A DNA stretch of 64,000 nucleotides from Micromonospora coriariae (GCF_900091455.1 NZ_LT607412.1:4836001-4900000); one strand, 5' to 3'; positions 1-9,337 are shown, counted from the first letter of the stretch. Notes: generated by a model from the sequence alone, not told the origin. Made by a program: numbers and translations.

Positions 1-144
1 ATGCTCACCCGGGGTGGCCGGCTTCGCCCCGAGGCGCAGGAGGAGCGGGAGTCGATGATCGGGGAACGGCTGTTCCGGTGGCCCTGCCCGCAGGCCGCCG
101 AGGCGGACGGAAACCGGTTGGGCGCGTCGCGCGACATGCCCTAA
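1..144 (+). CDS. 3' end of an unidentified gene (or 47-residue ORF)
   Basis: The frame is open from the first base and stops at 142-144. The visible 47 residues are charged, Arg/Glu-rich and contain no motif I recognise. An ATG happens to sit at position 1, so this could be a short ORF, but most likely it is the tail of a gene that starts before the window. It ends 44 bases before the HAD gene on the same strand, so the two could be co-transcribed. No function is proposed. Confidence 0.3.
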   Translation: MLTRGGRLRPEAQEERESMIGERLFRWPCPQAAEADGNRLGASRDMP

Positions 145-188
145 GGTCCCCGACGGTCAGGTGCGGTGATCACGACGGGGGGGACGGC

Positions 189-899
189 ATGACTGTGGAC
201 CAGGCGGCGCGCCGACAGGCGCAGGTGCTGATCTTCGACGCGGACGACACGTTGTGGGAGAACAACGTCGTGTTCGAGCGGGTGATCGACGATTTCCTGG
301 CCTGGCTCGACCACCCCACGCTGGACCGGGTCGAGCTGCGGGCCGTCCTCGACGACATCGAGCGGGCCAACACGGTGGCGCACGGCTACGGCAGCAAGGT
401 CTTCCTGCGCAGCCTGGCGGACTGCCTGGAGCGGCTACGTGAGCGACCGGCGACCGACGCCGAGCGCCAGGAGATCGACCGGCTGGCGGTGGCCCTGGTC
501 GAGCACCGGGTGGAGCTGATGCCCGGGGTGGCCGACGCGCTCGACGAACTGGCCGGCCGGCACGAGTTGCTGTTGCTGACCAAGGGGGACCAGGTCGAGC
601 AGCAGCGCAAGTTGGACGCGTGCGGGCTGCTGCACCACTTCCGGGCCGCACACATCGTCGCCGAGAAGGACGTCGACACCTACCGGTGGCTGGTCCGGGA
701 GCACGGGTTCGACCCGGTCGACGCCTGGATGATCGGCAACTCGCCGAAATCTGACATCCTGCCGGCCCGGGCCGCCGGGCTGAACGCGGTGTTCATTCCG
801 AATGAGAACACCTGGGTTCTGGAGGACGACGAACTGGACCCGACCGACGCCCACCTGCTGCGCCTGGCCGCGTTCCGCGACCTGCTGCGGCACTTCTGA
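189..899 (+). CDS. HAD-superfamily hydrolase (phosphatase-like)
   Basis: A 236-residue cytoplasmic protein with the HAD motifs in order. Motif I (FDADDTLW) has the nucleophile Asp17 and acid/base Asp19. Motif II is the Thr in LLLTKGD, a motif III lysine lies in VAEKD, and motif IV is GNSPKSD, which would bind Mg2+. A helical cap lies between motifs I and II. HAD enzymes of this size usually remove phosphate from small metabolites; the substrate cannot be read from sequence. The frame is open further upstream to 78, but the ATG at 189 follows a G-rich ribosome-binding stretch and starts just before motif I, so it is preferred. It is followed by transposase debris on the other strand. Confidence 0.85.
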   Translation: MTVDQAARRQAQVLIFDADDTLWENNVVFERVIDDFLAWLDHPTLDRVELRAVLDDIERANTVAHGYGSKVFLRSLADCLERLRERPATDAERQEIDRLAVALVEHRVELMPGVADALDELAGRHELLLLTKGDQVEQQRKLDACGLLHHFRAAHIVAEKDVDTYRWLVREHGFDPVDAWMIGNSPKSDILPARAAGLNAVFIPNENTWVLEDDELDPTDAHLLRLAAFRDLLRHF

Positions 900-938
900 C
901 CCGCTCGGAGCGTGGGTCGGTAACGGGTATCTGGCCGG

Positions 939-1139
939 GTTGTGGCAGTCGGCCAGCAGTTGCCACTCGCCTCGAGCGCCGTCCTCTCCGGGCAGGAGGA
1001 ACTGGCGGCCGTTCTGGCAGGTCATGACCTGGTCGAAGACGGGTTCGACCATGTCCTTGCGGCGGCTGTAGGCCTTCCGGCCGGGCTTGGTCCGCAGTTT
1101 GCGGGCCAGACACGCGCGGATTGCCGGTTGCTGAGACAC
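939..1139 (-). pseudogene. C-terminal remnant of an IS1182/IS5-like transposase
   Basis: About 67 residues match the C-terminal end of DDE transposases. The arrangement RKAYSRRKDMVEPVF carries the Glu of the catalytic triad, followed by CQNGRQFLLPGEDGARGEW and the ADCHN motif. The usual LLKL tail is missing: after Asn the frame reads unrelated residues and runs antisense into the HAD gene. The N-terminal two thirds with the two catalytic Asp residues are absent, so it cannot be active. The preserved piece begins inside a 13-bp sequence that is repeated at 1819-1831. Confidence 0.65.
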
Positions 1140-1143
1140 GCTC
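1131..1143. repeat. 13-bp direct repeat flanking the metallo-hydrolase gene
   Basis: The sequence CTGAGACACGCTC occurs at 1131-1143 and again in the same orientation at 1819-1831. The two copies bracket the metallo-beta-lactamase-fold gene and sit exactly where the transposase remnant breaks off. They could be left by an insertion or deletion event; a chance repeat is possible but unlikely at this length and spacing. Confidence 0.5.
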
Positions 1144-1776
1144 TTAGCGGATTGTCACCGACTCCCCGACCGGGATGCGCGCGTATTCGGTGCCGCCCTT
1201 GAAGTCCAACCAGCCGTCGAAGTACTCCTGGCCGAGCTCGTTGAGCGTGGCGTCGTGGATCGGGAACGCCCGCTTCGGCCGCACCGCCCGCACGAAGTCC
1301 AACGCCTCGCAGAGCTTGAGCCAGGGTGCGGCAGCCGGCACGAGCAGCGTCGCCACCGGCGACGGCGGGACGAACAGCGAGTCGCCCGGGTGGTAGACCG
1401 TGCCGTCGACGACGAAACCGACGTTGGCGCAGCCGGGCAGACCGTCGTAGATCTCGGCGTGTGCCCCGCCCACGACGTCGACGGTGAACCCGGCCGCCGT
1501 GAACCGCTGCCCCGCATCGACGGCGACCGCTGCGCCGCCCAGCTCGGGGGCCGACTCGATCGCTGCCGACGGCAGGTACACCCGGAACGCGGAGTTGCGC
1601 TGACTCGCCGCCACGAGCTTGGCGATGTCGAGGTGGTCGGGGTGCTCGTGCGTCACCAGCACCTCGTCGACCCCGTCGAGCGCTTCGGCCTCCGAGAACG
1701 TCCCCGGGTCGATCACCAGCACCCGGTCGTCCGCCTCCAGGCGCACACAGGCGTGGCCATATTTGATCAAATGCAT
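1144..1776 (-). CDS. Metallo-beta-lactamase-fold hydrolase (UlaG/YcbL-like)
   Basis: A 210-residue protein with the zinc-binding signature HxHxDH: His43, His45, Asp47 and His48 in THEHPDHLD. Later histidines in GGAH, YHPGD and PIHD match the remaining metal ligands of the fold. Short single-domain members act on lactones, phosphodiesters or similar small molecules; the substrate is unknown. The frame continues 17 codons upstream to a GTG at 1827, but the ATG at 1776 directly precedes the conserved first strand (HLIKYGHACVRLE), so that start is preferred. There is no signal peptide, so it is cytoplasmic. The gene is isolated, flanked by a 13-bp direct repeat and a transposase remnant. Confidence 0.8.
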   Translation of the reverse strand: MHLIKYGHACVRLEADDRVLVIDPGTFSEAEALDGVDEVLVTHEHPDHLDIAKLVAASQRNSAFRVYLPSAAIESAPELGGAAVAVDAGQRFTAAGFTVDVVGGAHAEIYDGLPGCANVGFVVDGTVYHPGDSLFVPPSPVATLLVPAAAPWLKLCEALDFVRAVRPKRAFPIHDATLNELGQEYFDGWLDFKGGTEYARIPVGESVTIR

Positions 1777-2234
1777 GCGCCCACTATGGCAGGGACGGTC
1801 GAAGGCGGGGACCCTGTACTGAGACACGCTCCAGGAGCCCGAACAGCGTCGGCGATCATGGTCGCGTTACGCGGAGATGCCGGTTTTTCCCCTGGAGATC
1901 AGTCCTGCCACCGGCGGTCCTGCCCGGCTTGTCCGGCCCGTCGTGACCCGCCTAGCCTGGGCCGGCGCTCACGGCCGTTCGGGGTGTGTCGGGGGCGCAC
2001 CGGCGTCCGGCGGGTGGGCACCGTGGAGCTGAGTGCAGGGCGGCCGGCTCTCCTGTCGAGCCGTGGGCGTCGAGCCACGCCCGGGCGGAACGGGGCCGGA
2101 GCTGCCCGTTCCCATGCCGGATGACCGGGGGTCAGGGCCGGGTAGTTGCGGACCCGGTCCTGGCCCGGCCACCGAATCGACTACGCCCGGCGAGTGGGAC
2201 AGCCGCGAGTCGGGTCGACTGTCAGGATGACGGC
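1777..2234. other. Non-coding stretch between divergent genes
   Basis: 458 bases between the divergent metallo-hydrolase and transpeptidase-like genes. Apart from the second copy of the 13-bp repeat at 1819-1831 I see no gene, clear hairpin or operator. It should carry the promoters of both neighbours. Confidence 0.5.
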
Positions 2235-3017
2235 ATGAAGCGCAGATCAGTCCTGTTGGGCGCCGCCGCGGGCCTGGCGGCGCCGGCCGTGCTCGCCCCG
2301 GCGGCGCCCGCCCTCGGTGCGACCGGCTCGGCTGCGCCGGTCGTGGCCACCGCGACGATTCCCCGGTTCACCCGGCCGACAGTGCCGCGCCACAACCTGG
2401 CCGCCCGGTTGGCGACCCTGCCGTCACGGGCGAAGCAGGTCCTCGTCGTCAGCGGCACCGGCCGCTCCGTCAGCCACGCCACTGTGGAGGCGTACGTACG
2501 GATCAGCGACGGGGGGCGTTGGCGCCCCGCCTCGGCGGTGCTGCCCGTCCGGATCGGCTCCAAGGGATTCAGCGACAACCACGTCGAGGGGGTGCCGACC
2601 ACGCCCACCGGGACCTACGCCATCGGCCCGACCATGTACGGCATCGCCGCGAACCCGGGGGTGCGATACCCGTACCACCGCCTGGTCAGTGGCGACTGGT
2701 GGAACGAGAACCCGACGTCGTCGCGCTACAACTCCTTCCAGCACAGCTCCACCAACCCCGGCGGCAACAGCGAGGCGTTGTGGAAGGAGGTGCCCGCCTA
2801 CACGCACTTCGCGGTGATCACGTACAACATGCCGCCCACGGTGAGCAAGCCGGTGCCGTACGCGGGCAGCGGGATCTTCCTGCACGAGTTCAGCGCCAGT
2901 GGCGGCAACGCCACCGCCGGCTGCGTCGCCCTGGCCCACGAGCATCTGGTTCCCGTGCTGCGGTGGCTGGACCCGGCGCTCTCGCCGCACATCGTGCTCA
3001 GCCCTCCGACCAGCTAG
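2235..3017 (+). CDS. Secreted L,D-transpeptidase (YkuD)-like protein
   Basis: A 260-residue exported protein. The N-terminus MKRRSVLLGAAAGLAAPAVL has twin arginines and a hydrophobic Ala-rich core, suggesting Tat export. The C-terminal half carries the YkuD-type signature with His217 in LHEF and the Gly-Cys pair TAGCVAL, Cys230 being the expected nucleophile. This family cross-links or anchors peptidoglycan using L,D bonds, or in some members acts as a carboxypeptidase. The match is looser than in the classic enzymes, so the exact activity is uncertain. The frame is open upstream, but the ATG at 2235 starts the signal peptide. No partner genes are adjacent. Confidence 0.7.
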   Translation: MKRRSVLLGAAAGLAAPAVLAPAAPALGATGSAAPVVATATIPRFTRPTVPRHNLAARLATLPSRAKQVLVVSGTGRSVSHATVEAYVRISDGGRWRPASAVLPVRIGSKGFSDNHVEGVPTTPTGTYAIGPTMYGIAANPGVRYPYHRLVSGDWWNENPTSSRYNSFQHSSTNPGGNSEALWKEVPAYTHFAVITYNMPPTVSKPVPYAGSGIFLHEFSASGGNATAGCVALAHEHLVPVLRWLDPALSPHIVLSPPTS

Positions 3018-3054
3018 GCCGGCGCCGCCCAGCCGCCGCCAGCGGGCCTGCGGC

Positions 3055-3333
3055 TCAGGTGACCTGGCCGCCGCGGACGATCGCCACGGCCACCCGGCAG
3101 AACTCGTCCATGTCCGGGTTGAACCCGGCCGCGATGTCGGGATGGAGCCCGGACCGGGTCTCGTCCAGCAGCCGCTGGCAGACCTGCTCGACCGGCTCGC
3201 CGGCGTAGCCGGCGCGGACCCGGTCGGTGGCCGCCTGGAGCGCCGAGGTCAGCTGATCCTCCAGCGGGCCGCGCAGCTTCTGCTGCACGGGGTCGAGCCC
3301 CCGCGGGTCGAGCGTGACATGTGGCTCCGACAT
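3055..3333 (-). CDS. Conserved-type hypothetical protein, 92 aa
   Basis: A small acidic, soluble, mostly helical protein with no signal peptide, membrane segment or catalytic motif I can name. The ATG is well supported by GAAGGGAG a few bases upstream. It lies 46 bases downstream of, and on the same strand as, the RusA-like gene, so the two may form a small operon. A general type of short actinobacterial protein; function unknown. Confidence 0.7.
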   Translation of the reverse strand: MSEPHVTLDPRGLDPVQQKLRGPLEDQLTSALQAATDRVRAGYAGEPVEQVCQRLLDETRSGLHPDIAAGFNPDMDEFCRVAVAIVRGGQVT

Positions 3334-3379
3334 GGTGCTCCCTTCGTCGGCGTCGGCGGTACCCCACCGCGTTCGTCGG

Positions 3380-3811
3380 TCAAACCTCAGCCGGTACGGC
3401 AGCGACCCGCACCTGGTACGAGAAGTCCTCCGCCGGCTCCTCGTGGTACGACAACCGGCGGATCTGCCGGTCGTCGTCGAAGAGAGCGACGTCCACCAGG
3501 ACGCCGAGGTGGGCCAGGCCGATGCTGGTCACCCGCTTCTTGTCCTGCAACACCGCGCAGACGCCGCCGAGCAGGGTGCTGGCGTCGGCCGTACGGTGCC
3601 CGGGCGGGCAGCGCAGGACCAGGTCGACCTCGATCGGCCCGGGCAGCGGCGTCCAGCCGGTGCGTTGGGCCGCCGCCAGGGCGGCCTGGAGCAGGGTGCG
3701 GACCCTCGTCGCCTGCCGGTGCCCGGCGGCGAAGATGGACAATGCTTCGGTCTTGACCGGTGGCAGGCCGCTCACCTCGAACGTCAGGGCGAGAGCGCGG
3801 GTGTCCTGCAC
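3380..3811 (-). CDS. RusA-fold-like hypothetical protein
   Basis: 143 residues, GTG start with GAGGAGG seven bases upstream. The layout resembles RusA Holliday-junction resolvases: a beta strand PIEVDLVLRCPP, a loop with Asp76 (TADASTLLGGV) where RusA has DxDN, then FDDDRQI (Asp112-Asp114) at the place of the second acidic site. One of the two Asp residues of the first site is replaced by Ala, so nuclease activity is doubtful. It is outside any recognisable phage region and may be a domesticated member. Fold similarity is my reading of motif order, not a proven assignment. Confidence 0.55.
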   Translation of the reverse strand: MQDTRALALTFEVSGLPPVKTEALSIFAAGHRQATRVRTLLQAALAAAQRTGWTPLPGPIEVDLVLRCPPGHRTADASTLLGGVCAVLQDKKRVTSIGLAHLGVLVDVALFDDDRQIRRLSYHEEPAEDFSYQVRVAAVPAEV

Positions 3812-3995
3812 GACGGCACCTCCTCGTTGGGACGATCCTGCCGAACCGGGGGAATGACGGTGGGACTTCCCGCGATTACCAACCGAACGGGCAGGCCGGG
3901 GTCGGCCGGAGGCGTGTCGACGTCGGCGGCGAACGCGCTGGCTGTGGCGCTAGGACGACGCTAGCCGACGGTGCCCGCGCTGGGTAGTCGGTCGC

Positions 3996-4703
3996 TCACC
4001 CGATGGGACGCGGTGCGAAGGCGCAGAACTCGTTGCCCTCCGGGTCGGCCAGGACCCACCAACGGCTCTCGTCCTGCGGCTCGCGCAGCAGCGTCGCGCC
4101 CGCCGCGATCAGCGCCATCGGCTCGGGGTCGACCAGGTCGACGTCCCAGTGCATCCGGTTCTTGACCGTCTTGGGCTCGGGCACCGCGTCGAACACCCAG
4201 CGGTCCCACGGGAACCCGGCCGCACCGACCACCGACGCGGTACCGGAGCCGTACTCGGCGGTGCCACCGACCACGCCGGCCCACCAGGCCGCCTGGGCGG
4301 CCGGATCGGCAGAGTCCACGACCAGCTCGAACGGGCCCGGTCGGGTGCCCTCGAGCGCCGCGAACGCGCAGAACGGGTTGCCCTCCGGGTCGGCGAGCAC
4401 CCACCAGGTCACGTCCCCGGACGGTGCGCGGAGCAGCCGGGCGCCGGCCGCGATCAGCGCCGACGGCTCCGCGCCGGCCAGCCGCAGATCCAGGTGTACG
4501 CGGGTCTTGCCGGTACGCGGCTCCGGCACCTGGTTCACCCAGATCGACTCGGCGCCCGAGCGGGCGGCACGCGGGTCGACGCGGGTGTCCTCGCCTCCGG
4601 CGTCGGCCACGTCCGCGTCCAGGATCCGGGCCCAGAAGGCACCCAGCAGGCGCGGGTTGGAAGCGTCCAGACAGAGGTCCTTGAAACGGGCGATCACCGG
4701 CAC
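3996..4703 (-). CDS. Tandem VOC (glyoxalase-like) domain protein
   Basis: Two repeats of the vicinal-oxygen-chelate fold in one chain. Each half contains a WVLADPEGN-FCAF motif and a preceding KTR(V/M)HxDxxL strand, so the halves clearly derive from duplication. VOC proteins are metal-dependent dioxygenases, glyoxalases or resistance proteins; the paired Glyoxalase_6-like form seen here is usually unassigned. The frame is open to a GTG at 4772, but the extra 23 residues are Arg/Pro-rich and not part of the fold, so I start at the GTG at 4703 (VIARFKDLCLD); this choice is uncertain. It is divergent from the sugar transporter operon. Confidence 0.75.
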   Translation of the reverse strand: MPVIARFKDLCLDASNPRLLGAFWARILDADVADAGGEDTRVDPRAARSGAESIWVNQVPEPRTGKTRVHLDLRLAGAEPSALIAAGARLLRAPSGDVTWWVLADPEGNPFCAFAALEGTRPGPFELVVDSADPAAQAAWWAGVVGGTAEYGSGTASVVGAAGFPWDRWVFDAVPEPKTVKNRMHWDVDLVDPEPMALIAAGATLLREPQDESRWWVLADPEGNEFCAFAPRPIG

Positions 4704-4950
4704 AGCATGCCGGGCCCCCGGCCCTGGAGTACGCGGCTCCGGCCGACGCGCCCGAAGTGATGTCGCGCACACCGGGCCGGTTGGCCGTGTCCCCCGCTGG
4801 CGTCAGGTTTCGCGACTTTCCAGGTCGGGCAGTGTGAAGGCCACGAAACGTCCGGGGTCGCGCGCCGCTGGTCCTGCGCCCCGATCGTCTCGCCGTGCGC
4901 CGGGGCGCGGTGCGTTTCCCCGGCGGCTGGCCGACAAGAGGGGAGGGGTG

Positions 4951-6237
4951 ATGAGCGACCCTGACGAGGCCCGACGTCGACGGCGACCACGGGTACGCGC
5001 GGTGGCGGCAGCCGCCGCGCTGACGCTGGTGGCGCCCATGGCCGCCTGCGGTTCCGGTGACGCTGGTGGCCCACCGACGATCAACCTGTACTACCCGCCG
5101 GAGCAGAACCTGCAGAAGGTCGTCGACGACTGCAACGCGCAGGCTCAGGGACGGTATGAGATCGCCTACCGGGTGCTGCCCCGGCAGGCCGACGATCAGC
5201 GGGTGCAGATGGTGCGCCGGCTGGCCGCCGAGGACACCGGGATGGACCTGCTCGGTCTGGACGTCACCTGGACCCAGGAGTTCGCCAGCGCCGACTGGAT
5301 CCGCGAGTGGACCGGCCAGGACAAGGCCGAGGTCGAGCAGGGCACCCTCGCCGGACCGCTGGACACCGCCCGCTACGAGGGCAAGCTCTACGCCGCCCCG
5401 AAGAACACCAACGTCCAGCTGCTCTGGTACCGCAAGGACCTGGTGCCGCAGCCGCCGAAGACCTGGGATCAGATGATCACCGCTGCCCAGCAGCTCAAGG
5501 AGCAGGGCAAGCCGTACCAGGTGCTCACCATGGGCGCCCAGTACGAGGGCCTCGTCGTCCTCTACAACACCCTGGCCGAGAGCGCCGGCGGAAAGATCCT
5601 CAACGACGACGGCACGCAGGCCGTGATGGACGCCGGCACGGTCCGGGCGCTGGAGCAGTTGCAGCGCTTCGCCACGTCGGGCGTGACCTCACCGTCGTTC
5701 ACCAACGCCACCGAGGACCCGGTCCGGCTGGAGTTCCAGTCCGGTGCGGGCGCCTTCCAGGTGAACTGGCCGTTCGTCTATCCCGCCCTGCAGGAGGCGA
5801 ACCCCGAACTGGCGAAGCAGGTCGGCTGGGCCCGGATCCCGGGTGTCGACGACAGCACCCCCAGCAAGGTCACCATCGGCGGGGTGAACCTGGCGGTCAG
5901 CTCCTACTCCAGGCACCCGGAGCTGTCCTTCGAGGCGGCCCGGTGCATCCGCGACGCCGAGCACCAGAAGTTCTCCGCCATCAACGACGGCGTCCCGCCC
6001 ACCATCGAGGCCGTCTACGACGAGCCGGAGATGACCGAGGCGTACCCGATGAAGGACACCATCCTGGAGGAGCTGAAGGAGCCGGCGACCCGGCCACTGA
6101 CCCCGGCCTACCAGAGCATCTCCACAGTGATGTCGGCGATCCTGTCGCCACCGTCGGCGATCCGTCCGCAGCAGACCGCGGACGAGCTGCGCTCCGCCAT
6201 CGCCGACGCCCTCCAATCCAAGGGGGTCCTCCCGTGA
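4951..6237 (+). CDS. Sugar ABC transporter substrate-binding lipoprotein (LpqY-like)
   Basis: A 428-residue extracellular solute-binding protein of family 1. The Arg-rich N-terminus is followed by a hydrophobic stretch and a lipobox-like PMAAC, so the mature protein should be a lipoprotein starting at Cys. The body has the usual features: the NLYYPPE first strand, DLLGLDVTWTQEFA, and KLYAAPKNTNVQLLWYRKDL. It matches the LpqY type that feeds trehalose to SugABC in mycobacteria; maltose-type sugars are possible. The start at 4951 has a strong GAGGGGAGG site. It is the first gene of a four-gene operon, its stop overlapping the first permease by four bases. Confidence 0.88.
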   Translation: MSDPDEARRRRRPRVRAVAAAAALTLVAPMAACGSGDAGGPPTINLYYPPEQNLQKVVDDCNAQAQGRYEIAYRVLPRQADDQRVQMVRRLAAEDTGMDLLGLDVTWTQEFASADWIREWTGQDKAEVEQGTLAGPLDTARYEGKLYAAPKNTNVQLLWYRKDLVPQPPKTWDQMITAAQQLKEQGKPYQVLTMGAQYEGLVVLYNTLAESAGGKILNDDGTQAVMDAGTVRALEQLQRFATSGVTSPSFTNATEDPVRLEFQSGAGAFQVNWPFVYPALQEANPELAKQVGWARIPGVDDSTPSKVTIGGVNLAVSSYSRHPELSFEAARCIRDAEHQKFSAINDGVPPTIEAVYDEPEMTEAYPMKDTILEELKEPATRPLTPAYQSISTVMSAILSPPSAIRPQQTADELRSAIADALQSKGVLP

Positions 6238-7229
6238 GCCTGCCCGCCACGCCGACCGGAGCGGACGTGACCGCCGAGGAGACCACCCGCTCCACCGGCC
6301 GGCACGCCACCGTCCCCACCCAGCGCGCCGGCCGTCACAAGCCGCCGCTGAGCGAGAACAAGAAGGCCGAACGCAGGCTCGGCTGGTTGCTCTGCGCGCC
6401 CGCCGCGCTCGTCATGGTCGCGGTGACCGCGTACCCGATCCTCTACTCGGTCGGGTTGTCGCTCCAGCGCTTCGACCTGCGCTTCCCCGACGAGCGCGAG
6501 TTCATCGGGCTGGAGAACTACGTCACAGTGCTCAGCAACGAGTTCTGGTGGACCGCGTTCGGGGTGACCATGCTGATCACGGTGGTCACCGTGGCCGTCG
6601 AGCTGGTGCTCGGCATGGGGCTGGCGCTGATCATGCACCGCACGCTTGTCGGGCGGGGCATCGTGCGGACCGCGGCGCTGATCCCGTACGGCATCGTCAC
6701 AGTCGTCGCCGCGTTCTCCTGGCGGTACGCCTGGACGCCCGGCACCGGCTACCTGGCCAACCTGTTCAGCGACGGAGCGCCGCTCACCGAGCGGGCCAGC
6801 TCGCTGGCGATCATCATGCTCGCCGAGATCTGGAAGACCACCCCGTTCATGGCGCTGCTGCTGATGGCCGGGCTGGCGCTGGTCCCGGAGGACCTGCTCA
6901 AGGCCGCCTCCACCGACGGCGCGACGGCCTGGCAGCGGTTCACCAAGGTCATGCTGCCGGTGATGAAGCCGGCGATCCTGGTCGCGCTGCTGTTCCGCAC
7001 CCTGGACGCGTTCCGGGTCTTCGACAACATCTTCGTGCTGACCGCCGGCGGCAACGAGACGTCGTCGGTGTCGATGCTCGCCTACAACAACCTGATCCGG
7101 GGCCTCAACCTCGGCATCGGGTCGACGATGTCGGTGCTGATCTTCATCACTGTGGCGATCATCGCCTTCGTCTTCGTGAAGCTGTTCGGCACCGCTGCCC
7201 CGGGCAGCGACGACTCCGAGAGGCGCTGA
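6234..7229 (+). CDS. Sugar ABC transporter permease (SugA-like)
   Basis: 331 residues, GTG start overlapping the binding-protein stop (GTGA), which implies translational coupling. A cytoplasmic tail of about 45 residues is followed by six hydrophobic segments and the inner-membrane permease motif, here [24 protein letters not shown], with the EAA-x3-G loop that contacts the ATPase. It pairs with the next gene to form the membrane channel of a MalF/MalG-type importer. Confidence 0.88.
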   Translation: MSLPATPTGADVTAEETTRSTGRHATVPTQRAGRHKPPLSENKKAERRLGWLLCAPAALVMVAVTAYPILYSVGLSLQRFDLRFPDEREFIGLENYVTVLSNEFWWTAFGVTMLITVVTVAVELVLGMGLALIMHRTLVGRGIVRTAALIPYGIVTVVAAFSWRYAWTPGTGYLANLFSDGAPLTERASSLAIIMLAEIWKTTPFMALLLMAGLALVPEDLLKAASTDGATAWQRFTKVMLPVMKPAILVALLFRTLDAFRVFDNIFVLTAGGNETSSVSMLAYNNLIRGLNLGIGSTMSVLIFITVAIIAFVFVKLFGTAAPGSDDSERR

Positions 7230-7230
7230 C

Positions 7231-8073
7231 ATGGCCACCGGTACCGAAACCACCACCCGAGCCCGGGTGCGCTGGGGTCTCCTGGACATCCTCGTGGTCG
7301 TCTTCGCGCTGGTCCCGGTGCTGTGGATCGCGTCGCTGTCGTTCAAGACGCCGGCCACCCTCACCGACGGGAACTTCATCCCCCGAGAGTGGACGCTGGA
7401 CAACTACCGCACGATCTTCGACACCGACCAGTTCGTCCGGGCACTGATCAACTCGATCGGCATCGCGTTGATCGCCACGCTGGTCGCTGTGGTGCTCGGC
7501 GCGATGGCCGCGTACGCAATCAGCCGGCTGGACTTTCCCGGCAAGGGGCTGCTGGTCGGCGTCTCCCTGCTGATCGCGATGTTCCCGCAGGTGTCGCTGG
7601 TGTCGCCGCTGTTCGAGATCGAGCGTTGGCTCGGCGTCTTCGACACGTGGCGCGGGTTGATCCTGCCGTACATCACCTTCGCGCTGCCGCTGGCGATCTA
7701 CACGCTGTCGGCGTTCTTCAAGCAGATCCCGTGGGACCTGGAGAAGGCGGCGAAGATGGACGGCGCCACCCAGGGCCAGGCGTTCCGGCGGGTCATCGCC
7801 CCACTGGCCGCGCCCGGCCTGTTCACCACGGCGATCCTGGTCTTCATCTTCTGCTGGAACGACTTCCTGTTCGCCATCACGCTGACCTCCACCGAACGGG
7901 CTCGTACGGTGCCGGTCGCCCTGTCGTTCTTCACCGGCGAGTCGCAGTTCGAGGACCCCACCGGGGCGATCTGCGCGGCCGCCGTCGTGATCACCGTTCC
8001 GATCATCCTGTTCGTTCTCTTCTTCCAGCGCCGCATCGTGTCCGGCCTGACCTCCGGCGCAGTCAAGGGATAG
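7231..8073 (+). CDS. Sugar ABC transporter permease (SugB-like)
   Basis: 280 residues with six predicted membrane spans and the EAA loop [21 protein letters not shown]. It is the MalG-type second permease of the importer. The ATG lies one base after the stop of the preceding permease, so translation is almost certainly coupled. The next gene, the ATPase, follows after ten bases. Confidence 0.88.
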   Translation: MATGTETTTRARVRWGLLDILVVVFALVPVLWIASLSFKTPATLTDGNFIPREWTLDNYRTIFDTDQFVRALINSIGIALIATLVAVVLGAMAAYAISRLDFPGKGLLVGVSLLIAMFPQVSLVSPLFEIERWLGVFDTWRGLILPYITFALPLAIYTLSAFFKQIPWDLEKAAKMDGATQGQAFRRVIAPLAAPGLFTTAILVFIFCWNDFLFAITLTSTERARTVPVALSFFTGESQFEDPTGAICAAAVVITVPIILFVLFFQRRIVSGLTSGAVKG

Positions 8074-8083
8074 GTGAGTAGTC

Positions 8084-9292
8084 GTGGCTGACATCGTGCT
8101 CGACAAGGTGAGCAAGAAGTTCCCGGACGGGACCGTCGCCGTGCAGGACGTCGACCTGGAGATCGCCGACGGCGAGTTCGTCATCCTGGTCGGACCCTCC
8201 GGCTGCGGCAAGTCCACCACCCTCAACATGATCGCGGGGCTGGAGGACATCAGCTCCGGCGAGCTGCGCATCGGTGGCCAGCGGGTCAACGACAAGGCCC
8301 CCCGGGACCGGGACATCGCCATGGTGTTCCAGTCGTACGCGCTGTACCCGAACATGACAGTGCGGGAGAACATGGCGTTCCCGTTGCGGCTGGCGAAGCT
8401 GGACAAGGAGACCATCAACCAGAAGGTCGACGAGGCGGCGAAGGTGCTGGAGCTGACCTCGTTGCTGGACCGCCGGCCGGCGAACCTCTCCGGCGGGCAG
8501 CGCCAGCGGGTGGCGATGGGCCGGGCGATCGTCCGGCAGCCGAAGGCGTTCCTCATGGACGAGCCGCTGTCCAATCTGGACGCGAAGCTGCGGGTGCAGA
8601 TGCGCACAGTGGTGTCCCGGTTGCAGAAGCAGCTCGGCACCACCACCGTCTACGTCACGCACGACCAGACCGAGGCGATGACCCTCGGCGACCGGGTGGT
8701 CATCATGCGCGGCGGTGCGGTGCAGCAGGTCGGCCCGCCGCAGGAGCTGTACGACCACCCGCGCAACCTCTTCGTGGCCGGCTTCATCGGCTCGCCGTCG
8801 ATGAACTTCCTGCACGCCGCCGTGCAGGACGGCGGGCTGCGTACCGCGTTGGGCGACGTGCCGCTCGGCGACCGGGTCCGCCGCGAGCTGGAGGCGGCCG
8901 ACGCGCCGCGCGAGCTGATCCTCGGCGTCCGCCCCGAGCACTTCGAGGACGCCGAGCTCATCGACGAGGACACCCGCCGCCGGGGCCTGGAGTTCGAGGC
9001 GCCGGTGGAGATCGTCGAGTCGATGGGCTCGGACAAGTACGTCTACTTCACCGTCGAGGGGGAGCGGGCCAGCGCCGCCGAGCTGGAGGAGCTGGCCGCC
9101 GATGCGGGTGCCGCCGACTTCGCCGGTGCTGGCGGCAACCTGGTCACCCGGCTCTCGGCCGAGTCACCGGTGGCCGAGGGGCAGTCGCGCCGGGTCTGGT
9201 TCAACCTGGAGAAGATCCACCTGTTCGACCCGTCCAACGGCCGCAACCTCACGCTGCACGAGGGTCGGGCGGCCGGCGCGCTCGCCGACTGA
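8084..9292 (+). CDS. Sugar ABC transporter ATPase (SugC/MsmK-like)
   Basis: 402 residues, GTG start. Walker A is GPSGCGKST (residues 37-45), the Q-loop is VFQSYALYP, the ABC signature LSGGQRQ is at 135-141, Walker B is FLMDEP (Asp159, Glu160), and the switch His is in VTHDQTEA. A C-terminal OB/TOBE regulatory domain of about 160 residues is typical of CUT1 sugar importers. In the mycobacterial system this subunit powers trehalose recycling. Last gene of the operon; a strong hairpin follows 17 bases after the stop. Confidence 0.9.
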   Translation: MADIVLDKVSKKFPDGTVAVQDVDLEIADGEFVILVGPSGCGKSTTLNMIAGLEDISSGELRIGGQRVNDKAPRDRDIAMVFQSYALYPNMTVRENMAFPLRLAKLDKETINQKVDEAAKVLELTSLLDRRPANLSGGQRQRVAMGRAIVRQPKAFLMDEPLSNLDAKLRVQMRTVVSRLQKQLGTTTVYVTHDQTEAMTLGDRVVIMRGGAVQQVGPPQELYDHPRNLFVAGFIGSPSMNFLHAAVQDGGLRTALGDVPLGDRVRRELEAADAPRELILGVRPEHFEDAELIDEDTRRRGLEFEAPVEIVESMGSDKYVYFTVEGERASAAELEELAADAGAADFAGAGGNLVTRLSAESPVAEGQSRRVWFNLEKIHLFDPSNGRNLTLHEGRAAGALAD

Positions 9293-9309
9293 ACGGCGTC
9301 CATCGCGGT

Positions 9310-9337
9310 GGGGCCGGTGGGTTCGCCCGCCGGCCCC
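9310..9337. terminator. Bidirectional terminator hairpin
   Basis: A 12-bp GC-rich stem (one G-T wobble) closed by a TTCG tetraloop, lying between the convergent ATPase and winged-helix genes. It should end transcription from both sides. Confidence 0.8.

Noticed and set aside
6108..8646. Long minus-strand frames across the sugar permeases
   Set aside because: Composition is that of an antisense shadow, and the plus-strand genes carry all expected ABC-permease motifs and coupling.
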